Of a stretch of DNA of 64,000 nt, positions 42,252-51,083 are shown piece by piece. Below the pieces are notes generated by a model. It searched no databases. It saw nothing but the letters and a program-made list of their open reading frames with translations, and was not told where the DNA came from. The DNA is from DASZFV01 sp036494575 (lineage in GTDB: Bacteria; Myxococcota_A; Polyangia; Fen-1088). Made by a program: the position numbers and the translations under genes. The stretch is from positions 1 to 64,000 of the forward strand of contig DASXOE010000154.1 in the NCBI GenBank assembly GCA_036494575.1, in the 5' to 3' direction. Within the stretch, counting starts at the first letter, position 1. Each line of letters begins with the position of its first letter.

Positions 42252-45200
42252 GTGCCAGCGGCTGACGCGCCGAAGGGAGGAGTGGTGGCCGCGCGGGCGG
42301 AGGAGCTGCGTCGCGCCGTAGCCGCGGCGACCGACACGGCGACGCGGGCGCGTCTGCAGGTGCAGCTGGCCGAGGTCTTGCGCGTACGCGACCTGCGGCA
42401 GGCGGTGGACGAGCTGCGGCGCGCGGCGGCCGACGCTCCGGGTCTGCCCGCCGTGACGATGGCGGTCCTCAGCGTCGCGCGCGCGTTGCCGGCGAAGGAG
42501 CGGCTGGCCTTGCTCGTCGAGCTGGCGCCGCCCGCCGACGTCACCGTGCCGGCCTGGTCGGCGGCCGCGGCCGACGCCGAGGCCGAGCTGGGCGCGCCCG
42601 CGCGCGCCGCCGACGCGTGGTTCGCCCTCGCGCGCGACGAGCGCGTGCCGCTGCACCGCCGGCGCGTGGCGGCGCGCAAGGCCGAGGCGCTCGCGGCCGG
42701 TGTCTCGCCCGACGTGCAGCGAGCGGCGCTCCGGCTCGCGGCGGCGCTCACGTCGGGGGCGTCGCGCCTCGGTTACCTGCGCCGGGCTCTCGCCCTCGCC
42801 GTGCCGGTCGCGGGCGCGGACGAGCTCGTGGCGCTCGCGACCGAATGGCTCGAAGCGGGCGGTCCTGGTCACGCCGTCGACGCCGCGCTCGCGCGTGCTC
42901 AGTCGGGAGGCTCGCCGCCTCAGGCGCTCGATCGCGCGTCCGCCGAGGCGACCCGCCGCGGGTCGCGCACGCGCACCGCGAACCCGCCTCCCGGCGGCGC
43001 GCGTCGGTCGGCGCGCGCGGTCGGCAAGCCGAGCGCGGCGTCGGCGCGCGCGCCCGCGCCCGCGGCTGATGCGGCGGCGCCGACGGTCACGACCCTGCTC
43101 GGAGCCGCGGCGCGGCTCGAGGCCGGGCTCGCGGAGGCGAAGGCGGGGCACGCGAACCGCGCGCGGCGGTTGGCCGAAGAGGCGCTCCGGAGCGCGCCGT
43201 CGTCGGAGGCGCTGACGGCGCGCGCCGCCGTGCTCGAGACGGCGTTGCGCGAGGGCGGCTATTTGAAGGACGCGTTGCGCATCAAGCGGACGGTCCTCGA
43301 GGGCCTGGCCGAGGCGTCGCGGACGGTCCCGCTCGCGGCGCTCGCCGAGGAGGCGGCGCAGGCCGGTCTCACGTCCTTGGCGCGGACATGGCGCGCGGAC
43401 GCGGGTCTTCCGACCGTGTCCGAGGCGCCGGCGGCGCCCCCCGCGGCCGCCTCGACACCGGCCGAACACTACCTCTACGCGCAGCGGCTCCTGGCCCGCC
43501 TGGGCGCGGGTCAATCGCTCGAGCCGGTGCTGGTCGCGCTCGAGCACGCCGTGGCCGGGCACGCCGGAGCGTCCGAAGCGCTCGGGCTCGCCGAGAGATT
43601 GCTCACGCGCGTCGTCGACGGAGACGAGCTCGCGCGGCGGCGGCTCGAGCTGCTGCGCGCCGCGCACGGCGCCGAGTTCGAGCCTGCCCGCCGCCTGCGC
43701 CTCGGCGAGCGCCTCGCCGAGACCCTCGCGCGGCTCGACGATCCGGTGGGCGCGGTCGCCGTGCTCGAGCAGGCGTTGCGCGGGGCGCCGCCGGGCGACG
43801 AGGACAGCCGCCTGCGCGGCGAACGTTCACGGCTGCTGCGAAAGATCGGGCGCGCGCGCGAGCTCGCGGCGGCGCTCGAAGCCGACGCGGCCGCGCTCGT
43901 GGGCGACGAGCGCCTGCGCGCGCTGGCGGAGCGCGCGTCGCTGCTCGACGCCGCGGGCGAGTTCGAAGCGGCGCTCGACGTGCGACTCATGGCGCTCGCC
44001 GAGTTCCCGGCTGACCTGCCGCTCGTGGGCGCGGCGCGCCGGCGCCTCGAGAGCACGGGCCGTCCCGCGGAGTCGCTGCGCCTCGCCGTAGCGGCCGTCG
44101 AGCGCATCGCGGACGTCGCCGAGAAGCTGCGCCTCCTGCGCGACATCGCCGCGCTCTCCGAGCGCTCGGGCGCGAACCCGGCCGAAGCGGCGGCGGCGTG
44201 GCTCGCCGTCCTCGAGCTCGATCCACGAGACGCGGCGGCGGCCGCCTCGGCGGAGCGCCTCCTGCTCGCCGTGGGCGACTGGGAGCGCTGCGCGGAGCTT
44301 CTCTCGTGGGCCGCGGCGCGCCAGGTGGGCGGCGCGCGCGCGCCCTCGGGCGAGCCGCGCCCCGCGCTCCTGTGGCGCCTCGCCGAGCTGCGCCGCGCGC
44401 GGCTCGGACAGACGGACGAGGCGCTGCGCCTGTACGGAGAGATGTTGGCCGAGAGCGGCCGCCCGCAGGGGCCGCTGCAAGATCCGCCCGACCTCGCCAC
44501 CTTCGCGCGCCGCGACGCCGCCGTGGGCTTGCACACGGCACGCGCGGCCGTCGCGCCCACGGCCGCCGATCGCGCGCGCGCGCTGCTCGACCGCGCGCTG
44601 CTCTTGCTCGAGCGGGGTCGCGACGACGCCGCCGAGCGCGACGTCTTGCGCGCGCTCGATCTCGATCCGCGCAACATCGAGTGCGTCGCGGCGCTCGAGC
44701 GGTTGCACGAGGGCAGCGGGCGCTGGGTGGAGCTCGCCCACGACCTGCGGCAGCGCGCCGCCGCGCTGCCGCCCGAGCCGGCGGCGCGCCTATGGTTCGG
44801 CGCCGGGCGCGCCTCCGAGCGCACGGGCGATCGGGTCGCGGCGCGCGAAGCGTACCGGCGCGCCATGGCGCTCGACCCGGCGCTGCCGGAGCCCATCGCC
44901 GCCCTCGGCGGCTTGGCGGCGCGCGACGGCGACTGGAACGAGGTCGCGAAGCTGCTCGAGAGCGAGGCGGCGCTCGTGGGCCCGTCGCCGCGCAAGGGGC
45001 GGCTGCTCGCCGAGCTGGCCGCGGTCCACGGCGAGCGGCTTTCGAACCCGCAGCGCGCCATCGAGCTGCTCGAGGCCGCCGCGGGGTTGCTCCCCGAGGA
45101 GCCGCGCATGCTCGACCTCGCGTCGCGCTTCAACCTCCTCGCGGGCCGCTGGGAGCCGGCCGTGCAAGCCCTCGATCGCCTCGCGACCCTGGGCGCTGTC

Positions 45201-46001
45201 CCCGCCGATGCGGCCGAGCGCTACCACCAGGCGGGCGCGGCCGCCGAGGCGCAGGGGCACGTCGATCGCGCGCTCGTCCTCTATTCGCGGTCGTACGCCC
45301 GCAACACGTCCTATCGACCGACGCTCGAGCGCCTGTCGGAGATCTGCTTCGACAAGGATCAGTGGGACAACACTTGGAAGGCCACCGAGGCGCTGCTCGA
45401 GCGGCACGGCGCCGCGCTCACGGCGGCCGAGCGCGCCGTGCTGCTGCTGCGCTCCGCGATTGCCGACCTGCACGTCGCGGCGCGCGCGCAGGCGACGGCG
45501 CGGCTCTCGGCCGTCGTCACGCGCGGCGGTGGGTTCTCGCCCGACGTCGGCATCCGCGACGTCGCCGAGAGCTGGTCGGCGATGCGCGCCGAGCCCCGCT
45601 TGCTCGCCAACATGGACCGCGCGCGGCGCGAGCGCGTCCTCGCGCGCGCCACCGAGGCGCTCGCGCTCGCCGTCGGAATCTCGCCGCCCGCGCTCGAAGA
45701 GGCGAGCTTGGCGCGAGAGATCCTGGGCGCGCTCGCCGTCGTGGAGGAGCGCTGGCAGGACGCGCTCGGCTTGCTCGCGGCGCTGGCCGAGGGCGCCACG
45801 GCGCGGCCCGCGGACGCTTGCGGATTCTTGCTGGCCGCGGGCGACATCCGCGGCGGCAAGCTCGGCGACACGGACGGCGCGAAGGCGCTCTACGCGCGCG
45901 CCGCCGCCGTCGCGCCCAGGGACTCGCGGCTCGCGATGCGCAAGCCGGGCGCGCTCGCGACGACGGTCGCACACGACATCACGGACGAGATGATTCTCTG
46001 A
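42252..46001 (+). CDS. Large TPR-like helical-repeat protein
   Basis: 1249 residues from GTG 42252 (GTG codons at 42282 and 42285 close to a GAAGGGAGGA site are alternatives). No signal peptide. The whole length is Ala/Leu/Arg-rich alpha-helical repeats such as EAALDVRLMALAEFPADLPLVGAARRRL and AREAYRRAMALDPALPEPIAALGG, the TPR pattern of helix pairs with a Pro/Asp hinge. A less regular Arg/Pro/Ala linker lies near residues 235-275. Probably a scaffold for protein-protein contacts, like other giant TPR proteins of Myxococcota. Convergent with the anti-sigma gene, 23-nt overlap. Confidence 0.85.
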   Translation: MPAADAPKGGVVAARAEELRRAVAAATDTATRARLQVQLAEVLRVRDLRQAVDELRRAAADAPGLPAVTMAVLSVARALPAKERLALLVELAPPADVTVPAWSAAAADAEAELGAPARAADAWFALARDERVPLHRRRVAARKAEALAAGVSPDVQRAALRLAAALTSGASRLGYLRRALALAVPVAGADELVALATEWLEAGGPGHAVDAALARAQSGGSPPQALDRASAEATRRGSRTRTANPPPGGARRSARAVGKPSAASARAPAPAADAAAPTVTTLLGAAARLEAGLAEAKAGHANRARRLAEEALRSAPSSEALTARAAVLETALREGGYLKDALRIKRTVLEGLAEASRTVPLAALAEEAAQAGLTSLARTWRADAGLPTVSEAPAAPPAAASTPAEHYLYAQRLLARLGAGQSLEPVLVALEHAVAGHAGASEALGLAERLLTRVVDGDELARRRLELLRAAHGAEFEPARRLRLGERLAETLARLDDPVGAVAVLEQALRGAPPGDEDSRLRGERSRLLRKIGRARELAAALEADAAALVGDERLRALAERASLLDAAGEFEAALDVRLMALAEFPADLPLVGAARRRLESTGRPAESLRLAVAAVERIADVAEKLRLLRDIAALSERSGANPAEAAAAWLAVLELDPRDAAAAASAERLLLAVGDWERCAELLSWAAARQVGGARAPSGEPRPALLWRLAELRRARLGQTDEALRLYGEMLAESGRPQGPLQDPPDLATFARRDAAVGLHTARAAVAPTAADRARALLDRALLLLERGRDDAAERDVLRALDLDPRNIECVAALERLHEGSGRWVELAHDLRQRAAALPPEPAARLWFGAGRASERTGDRVAAREAYRRAMALDPALPEPIAALGGLAARDGDWNEVAKLLESEAALVGPSPRKGRLLAELAAVHGERLSNPQRAIELLEAAAGLLPEEPRMLDLASRFNLLAGRWEPAVQALDRLATLGAVPADAAERYHQAGAAAEAQGHVDRALVLYSRSYARNTSYRPTLERLSEICFDKDQWDNTWKATEALLERHGAALTAAERAVLLLRSAIADLHVAARAQATARLSAVVTRGGGFSPDVGIRDVAESWSAMRAEPRLLANMDRARRERVLARATEALALAVGISPPALEEASLAREILGALAVVEERWQDALGLLAALAEGATARPADACGFLLAAGDIRGGKLGDTDGAKALYARAAAVAPRDSRLAMRKPGALATTVAHDITDEMIL

Positions 46002-46815
46002 CGCCGGGGTCGCGGCGCGCCGCCGCCGTCCCGAGCAGCGCGAGCCCGACGGCGAGCGCGACCGGTCCGGTGTGGAAGACGAGCAGGTGCGGCAGCTCGG
46101 TCGCGGCTGGGCACGCGAGGTGAAGCGCGGCGTGACCCGCCAGCGCGCCGCCGCCCACGGCCGCGACGGCGAGCGCGGGCGCCGCTCGCGCGTGTCCCGG
46201 GGCGGTGGGTCCGCGCGCGGCGAGCCCGCGGGCCACGAGCCAGGCTGCCAGGCCGACGCCGCCTGCCGTCATCGCCTCGACGAACGCGCAGTGAAGACCG
46301 CCGGGGGCCTCGAGCGCGCGCCCCGTGCCCGCGACGAGCGCCGTCACCGCCGACAACAGCGGGAAGGCCACGGCGACGCGGCCGCCCCAACGCACGGTGG
46401 CCGCCGAGGCCACGGCCGCGAGCGCCGCCAGCGCCGCGGACAGGGCGAAGGAGCCGCCCGTGACGATGGGACCGCGCGCGAGCGCGAGAGGCAGCGCCCA
46501 GGCGGCGACGACGGCCGCCGCGACGGCGCCCGCGAGGCGGCCGGCTCCGGCGCCCGCGCCGACGGACCCGCGTTCACCGTCGAGCTCGGCGAGGACGGCG
46601 GCGGACACGCGCCGCAAGGCCGCGGGCGACGGCGCGGGCAGGATCGACGTGTCGAGCATCGCGAGCAAGCGGCCACCTTCGGCGAGCGTGCGCGCGCAGG
46701 CCGCGCAGGTGCGCGCGTGCTCCTCGGCGCTCCGGCGCTCGGGCGCGTCGGGGGGCAGGGCCGCCAGGCCCATGGCCTCGGCGGCAAGGTCGTCGCAGGA
46801 GGTCCGCGCCGTCAC
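45979..46815 (-). CDS. Membrane anti-sigma factor with zinc-finger N-terminus
   Basis: 278 residues. Residues about 30-45 carry HARTCAAC, the HxxxCxxC zinc anti-sigma motif, with a preceding EEH helix. The remainder has about six hydrophobic segments. Zinc-binding anti-sigma domains hold ECF sigma factors until a signal releases them. Its start overlaps the ECF sigma gene stop by 4 nt, confirming the pair. The membrane half resembles the NrsF/DUF1109-like multi-TM anti-sigma proteins, a family guess. Its 3' end overlaps the TPR gene by 23 nt. Confidence 0.85.
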   Translation of the reverse strand: MTARTSCDDLAAEAMGLAALPPDAPERRSAEEHARTCAACARTLAEGGRLLAMLDTSILPAPSPAALRRVSAAVLAELDGERGSVGAGAGAGRLAGAVAAAVVAAWALPLALARGPIVTGGSFALSAALAALAAVASAATVRWGGRVAVAFPLLSAVTALVAGTGRALEAPGGLHCAFVEAMTAGGVGLAAWLVARGLAARGPTAPGHARAAPALAVAAVGGGALAGHAALHLACPAATELPHLLVFHTGPVALAVGLALLGTAAARRDPGVRESSRP

Positions 46816-47399
46816 GACGTCACCGGTCCCGCGGGCGCGAGCGGCGCGAGCGCCTGGCGCAGCGCCCCGTAGGCGCGGAACGCGCGCAGCTTGACGGCGC
46901 CCTCCGTCGTCCCGAGCACGCGCGCGATCTCAGCGAACGTCATTTCCTCGAAACGGTTGAGATGAATGACGACGCGCTGCGATTCGGGCAGGGCCTCGAC
47001 GGCGCGCCGCACGGCGTCCGCCGTGTCGCCGTCGAGCGCGCCTTCGTCGCGCGTGTCGGCCGCGCGGGCCTCGTCGGCGCGCGCGAGCGCCTCTTCGTCG
47101 CCGTCCTCGGCCAGCCGCTTGCGTCTGCGAAACTCGTCGAGGCGCACGCGCGCCGCGATGGCGAAAGCCCACGGCGCGACGCGCATGCCAGTCTTGTAGG
47201 TGTCGCGCGCCCTGTGCAGCTTGAGAAACGTCACCTGGAGCAGATCGTCGGCCGTCGCCTCCGCCGAGAACGAGCGCCGGAAAAACCGGTGCAGCCGGGG
47301 CGCCAGCCGAGCGAAGAGCTGCTCGAAAGCGCGGCGATCACCGGCAACGTATGCGGCCATCAACGTCTCGTCACTGGGTAAAGAGGGGGTGGCGTTCAT
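46812..47399 (-). CDS. ECF-type RNA polymerase sigma factor
   Basis: 195 residues from ATG 47399 (a frame extension to 47453 is possible). Region 2 has DDLLQVTFLKLHRARDTYKTGMRVAPWAFAIAARVRLDEFRRRKR, and region 4 has ALPESQRVVIHLNRFEEMTFAEIARVLGTTEGAVKLRAFRAYGALR. These are typical for ECF factors that direct transcription from specific promoters. It is followed by its own multi-TM zinc-finger anti-sigma factor with a 4-nt overlap. A GGAACTT-like box lies upstream (minus strand, 47491-47497), a possible self-promoter -35, with no convincing -10. Confidence 0.93.
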   Translation of the reverse strand: MNATPSLPSDETLMAAYVAGDRRAFEQLFARLAPRLHRFFRRSFSAEATADDLLQVTFLKLHRARDTYKTGMRVAPWAFAIAARVRLDEFRRRKRLAEDGDEEALARADEARAADTRDEGALDGDTADAVRRAVEALPESQRVVIHLNRFEEMTFAEIARVLGTTEGAVKLRAFRAYGALRQALAPLAPAGPVTS

Positions 47400-47580
47400 G
47401 GGATCTACGTTCGGCCAGGGCCGAGGGTTACGCCGGAACGGCGAGAATGCCAAGGACCGGTTTCGGGGCGGTCAAAAGTGCGCTCCATGTAAGTTCCCAG
47501 GCTGAAGTCACGTCGGGTCGTGTTACAAACCGCCATCTAGAAGCGCTGTGTAACCTCTTCCCAAAAAAGGATTCTTTCTC

Positions 47581-47943
47581 ATGTCCACGAAACTCAGAAA
47601 GCTCTTGGGGGCTCTTGGCCTGTCTTTTGGGCTGGTGGTGGCGGTCTCTTTGGGGGGGTGCAGCAGCAGCTCCAACACTCCCGCGAAGGACGGCAGCGCC
47701 GGCAGCGGTGGCAAGGACGGCGGCGGCGACGGCGCGGCGGGAAGCGACGCCGGCACGGCGGGCACCGGCGGCAGCGACGCGGCGGCTGAGGCCGGCAGCG
47801 ACGTGAGTGGCGACACCGCGACCGATGCCGGCGCCGATGCGAGCACCGAGGTACAGAGCGAAGCCGGCACCGATGGTGGCCTACCCGAAACGGGCGGCGA
47901 CCTGGGCACCGACCTGGGCGCCGATCTCGGCGCGGGCGGCTGA
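47581..47943 (+). CDS. Small Ala/Gly/Asp-rich lipoprotein
   Basis: 120 residues. Signal peptide with lipobox SLGGC at residue ~27. The rest is low-complexity SGGKDGGGDGAAGSDAGTAG... with acidic and Gly residues and no fold. Such lipoproteins are abundant in Myxococcota and may be surface tethers or degenerate remnants of larger ones; function unknown. Its promoter region (47454-47580) has a 6-bp GTTACA/TGTAAC inverted repeat (47522-47527 / 47549-47554) and a six-A run before the ATG. Divergent from the ECF sigma operon. Confidence 0.72.
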   Translation: MSTKLRKLLGALGLSFGLVVAVSLGGCSSSSNTPAKDGSAGSGGKDGGGDGAAGSDAGTAGTGGSDAAAEAGSDVSGDTATDAGADASTEVQSEAGTDGGLPETGGDLGTDLGADLGAGG

Positions 47944-47967
47944 GGGCTCGACGAATCTGACCCCGCT

Positions 47968-47998
47968 CCTCTCCCGCGAGCGACGCAAGCGGGAGAGG
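47968..47998. terminator. Bidirectional stem-loop
   Basis: CCTCTCCCGC (47968-47977) and GCGGGAGAGG (47989-47998) form a perfect 10-bp stem with an 11-nt loop. It lies between the ends of the small lipoprotein (+) and the methyltransferase (-). No T-run follows, so it may act with Rho or belong to a dispersed CTCTCCC-type intergenic repeat family (similar stem at 29374-29394). Confidence 0.6.
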
Positions 47999-48007
47999 GA
48001 GAGGCCC

Positions 48008-48850
48008 TCATCTGGCGGGCGGTTTGCGGGCCTTCGCCACGGCTCCCACGATCGTGATGGGGAACGCCGCGCCGTGGAAGTAGGCGTCGATGGCTTCCTT
48101 CGTGAACAGGAGGACGTCCTGCATGTCCTCGCCGCGGCCGGCGATGCGCTTCCAGCGCGAGAGCGGTCCGAGCTCGACGAGCGGCGCGAAGAAGAATTCG
48201 CGGGCGCTCTTGAAGAGGATCTCCCAGCGCTCGACGGCGAGCTCGACGCCGGCGAGGCCGGCGCGCTCGAGCCAGGACGCGACGATGGACCCGTCAGGCA
48301 CGGAGGCGACGTGCTCGGCCAGCGCCGCCACGCTCTCTGGCGTGCCGTTCTCCAGCAACACGTCACGATAGATGTCGAGGAACTCGGTCCACGATCCGCG
48401 CAACGGCGTCGTCAAGAGGAGCTGGCCGCCCGGGGCGAGGACGCGCGCGAGCTCGCGCACGGCGAACGGCGGATCCTCGAAGGCGGCCGACGCGAGATTC
48501 GAAACGACGATATCGGCGGAGGCGTCGGGGACGGGCAGGGGCGCCGCTGGCGCGCGCTCGAAGGTCACGCGCCCCGGGGCAGCGGCCTCCAGTCTGGCGC
48601 GCGCCTGCGCGACGAAGGGCGCCTCGTCGAGCGCGATGAACCGTGACGCGGCGTCGAAACGGCGCACGAGCTCGAGCGTGAGCGCGCCGGTGGCGCAGCC
48701 CACCTCGACGACGCGCGCGGCAGGCCGCACCTCGAGCGCGTCGAGGAGCATCGCCGCGAAACGTTGCCCGTAGGCCGGCGCCACCTCGGCGTCGTAGATG
48801 CGCGCGAGGCGCTCCTGCTTCTCGAGGGTGCCTGGCTTGACCGGTATCAC
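48008..48850 (-). CDS. Class I SAM-dependent methyltransferase
   Basis: 280 residues from GTG 48850 with GAGGGGAA upstream. Seen: VVEVGCATGALTLELVRRF (motif I, SAM binding), ALDEAP acidic strand, and LARVLAPGGQLLLTTP (motif III region), matching Methyltransf_11-type enzymes. It is the last gene of the eut operon, its start overlapping the stop of eutLT by 4 nt (GTGA). Substrate unknown; ethanolamine N-methylation or cofactor modification are only guesses. A shadow 962-codon frame runs through it from eutC. Confidence 0.88.
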   Translation of the reverse strand: MIPVKPGTLEKQERLARIYDAEVAPAYGQRFAAMLLDALEVRPAARVVEVGCATGALTLELVRRFDAASRFIALDEAPFVAQARARLEAAAPGRVTFERAPAAPLPVPDASADIVVSNLASAAFEDPPFAVRELARVLAPGGQLLLTTPLRGSWTEFLDIYRDVLLENGTPESVAALAEHVASVPDGSIVASWLERAGLAGVELAVERWEILFKSAREFFFAPLVELGPLSRWKRIAGRGEDMQDVLLFTKEAIDAYFHGAAFPITIVGAVAKARKPPAR

Positions 48851-50232
48851 GACTTCCCCTCGGTCTTGCCGACGGGCGCGGGCGGATGCCAGCCGCGCAC
48901 GGGACCGAGCGCCCGCCGCGTCCCCTCGTAGCGGCCCGCGACGTACTTGCAAGCCAGCAGGTAGAGCGCCGACGAGATTCGATTGAGCACGTGCGCGAGA
49001 TCGGCGCGCGCGGGGGGCGCCGTGGCGCCGCCCGTCTCGGCGGGGAACGCCGCCGTGACGGCGACCTCCGCCTCGCGCGCGACGGCGCGCGCCAGGCCGA
49101 GCTTGGCCACGACCGGGCCCTGCCGCACGTCGGGGTACATGAACGGCACGCCATAGAGCTCGTGCGTGTGGTGGGTCGCATCGCGAAGCTCGTCGTCGCC
49201 CATGCCGAAGAGGCTCACGGGGGGCGCCGGCCTGCCCGTCACCTCGGCGCCCACGAGCGACCGCGCGAGCTCGAGGATCTCGCCGAGCTCGCCCACGAGC
49301 ATGCTCGCGCCCTCGGCGTCCGCCGCCGTCTGCGCGTCGAGCACGGCGGACTGCAGGAGGTCGAGCTTGCCGCGCGCGACGATGCGCGGGTGCGTCTTGC
49401 GCACGAGCGAGGCGTCGTCGAGAAGATGCGTCAGGTGGTCGGGCTTGGTGGCGAAGCGCTCTCCCGTTTCGAGCGCGCGGTACTTGCCGTTCGGATCGAG
49501 CGCCAGTGTGGGGGCTGGGGCTGGAGCTGAAGCTGGAGCCGCCGCGCCTCCGGCGACCACGCCATGCCCGCGCGGCGCGCGGCACACGTCGACGATGGCC
49601 TCGGCGAAGGCCCGCGCCGCGGCCTCGCAGGCCGCCTGGTCCCCCACGAGATACCCGCCGCCGAAGTTCGTCTCCGACGGCGGACCGAACCACTTGGCGA
49701 GCGTCGTGCGCGCCGCCTTGCAAGCGGCGTCGAGCCCCACGATCGATTCGAGCGGCGGCGCGATGAGGTAGGCGAGGGCGCTGCCCATTGGGGCGTCGGC
49801 CAGCGGTGCGAGGTAACGACCCACCGACGCGATGACGTGCGGGAAGAAGAGCACGGGACGCCCAGGCGCCCCGGCCGTCTCGACGGCGTAGAACCAAGCT
49901 TCCGTCTCGAGGTAGGCGAGACAGGCCTCGAGCGCGGCGTCGATCTCCGCGGGATCCTGCGCGGCGTAAATGCCGATGCACTCGCCCGACAGCGGCCCCG
50001 AGGGGTGGCTCGAGCCGGCGTAGAACGACTTCGCGTAGACGACCTCGGCGGAGGCCGCCTTTGTGCCCTCGTCGAGCGACGCGAAGAGCGCGTCGTCGGA
50101 GGTCGCCGTGACGATGCCGAGCGCCCGCTGCCGCGGCGGCAGGCCGAGGGCTTCGGCCAGCGCGGGCGCGGCGTCGTCGATGCGCCGCACGGAGAGCGCG
50201 CGCGGCTTGACGGGCGGCAGGTCGAGCTTCAC
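48847..50232 (-). CDS. EutL-EutT fusion: BMC-T shell protein joined to ethanolamine cobalamin adenosyltransferase
   Basis: 461 residues from GTG 50232. Residues about 1-220 match EutL (two BMC domains): ALGIVTATSDD..., EVVYAKSFYAGSSHPSGPLSGE and PPSETNFGGGYLVGDQAAC. A Pro/Ala linker (about 225-248) leads to a EutT-like domain (about 250-445): TKPDHLTHL, KTHPRIVARGKLD and LNRISSALYLLACKYV. EutT makes adenosylcobalamin for ethanolamine ammonia-lyase. The EutT metal-binding CCxxC region has no Cys here. The start overlaps eutC's stop by 4 nt (GTGA). Such a fusion would tether cofactor synthesis to the shell. Confidence 0.85.
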   Translation of the reverse strand: MKLDLPPVKPRALSVRRIDDAAPALAEALGLPPRQRALGIVTATSDDALFASLDEGTKAASAEVVYAKSFYAGSSHPSGPLSGECIGIYAAQDPAEIDAALEACLAYLETEAWFYAVETAGAPGRPVLFFPHVIASVGRYLAPLADAPMGSALAYLIAPPLESIVGLDAACKAARTTLAKWFGPPSETNFGGGYLVGDQAACEAAARAFAEAIVDVCRAPRGHGVVAGGAAAPASAPAPAPTLALDPNGKYRALETGERFATKPDHLTHLLDDASLVRKTHPRIVARGKLDLLQSAVLDAQTAADAEGASMLVGELGEILELARSLVGAEVTGRPAPPVSLFGMGDDELRDATHHTHELYGVPFMYPDVRQGPVVAKLGLARAVAREAEVAVTAAFPAETGGATAPPARADLAHVLNRISSALYLLACKYVAGRYEGTRRALGPVRGWHPPAPVGKTEGKS

Positions 50233-51083
50233 AGCACGACGCCCGACTTCTTGTCGCGCAGCACGCGCTCGAGGGCCGCGGCCACGTCGCGCGCCGCCTC
50301 GGCGGGCGGGCGGCCGCGCGGGTTGATGTTCGAGATGACCTCGCGGTCGGCGTCGGTGGCGCCCGCGGCGGGCTGGTAGATGAAGTAGGCCGAGAGCGAG
50401 TCGGCGAAGCCGAGCCCGGGCCGCTCGCCGCAGATGAAGACGGCGGCCTCGGCGCCCGTGAGGCGCGCGATTTCGTCCATGATCTTGACGCGCGAGTGAC
50501 GCACGAAGAACGCGGGCGCGTGCGCGAGGCCGCGCGCGGCGAGGGCCGCGACGAGCGCGCCGTGGAACTCGGGCAGGTGCTGGTTGATGGCCGCCGCCGA
50601 CAGGCCGTCGCCGTAGATGACGACGAGCCGCGGCGCTTTGCCGATGCGCTTGCCGAGCTCGACGCGCGCCTCGTCGGACAGCGCGCGCCCGAGATCGGGG
50701 CGCTGGAGGAAGATGGCCTTGTCGGGCGCGCGCGAGGCGATCTCGAAGAGCTCGAGCCGGCGCAAGAGCGCGGCGTCGACCTCCGACAGCACGGCGTCCT
50801 TCGCGGCGGCGTGATCGGCGCGGAAGCGCAGCATCGTGTTGGTGCGGTAGCGCGTGCCCGCGCGGCCCACGGCGACGCGCGCGGGCGTCGCCGCAAGAAT
50901 GGACGGCATGACGCGCGGGTCGTAGGGCTCGCCGATGTTGACGCCGCGGTCGGGCGTCAGGAGGAGCGTGCCGCCGGAGTCGAGGGGGAGAGCCGTGTCG
51001 GAGGGTTTGACGGGAGTGGCGCTCGTTTGCTTTCGGAGAGCTTCCCTCACCATGGCTTCGATGCGCGTGCGATCGATCATCAC
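50229..51083 (-). CDS. eutC: Ethanolamine ammonia-lyase small subunit EutC
   Basis: 284 residues, the normal size. It forms the adenosylcobalamin-binding lyase with EutB, converting ethanolamine to acetaldehyde and ammonia. Seen: RYRTNTMLRFRADHAAAKDAV near the start, VVIYGDGLSAAAINQHLPEF, and FICGERPGLGFADSLSAYFIYQP with REVISNINPRG, the standard EutC blocks. It is directly after eutB (no gap) and overlaps eutLT by 4 nt. Confidence 0.96.
   Translation of the reverse strand: MMIDRTRIEAMVREALRKQTSATPVKPSDTALPLDSGGTLLLTPDRGVNIGEPYDPRVMPSILAATPARVAVGRAGTRYRTNTMLRFRADHAAAKDAVLSEVDAALLRRLELFEIASRAPDKAIFLQRPDLGRALSDEARVELGKRIGKAPRLVVIYGDGLSAAAINQHLPEFHGALVAALAARGLAHAPAFFVRHSRVKIMDEIARLTGAEAAVFICGERPGLGFADSLSAYFIYQPAAGATDADREVISNINPRGRPPAEAARDVAAALERVLRDKKSGVVL

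Noticed and set aside
48008..50896. A 962-codon minus-strand frame spanning methyltransferase and eut genes
   Set aside because: Only its last 280 codons (from GTG 48850) are protein-like; the rest is out of frame with eutC and eutLT. It is not a giant fusion.
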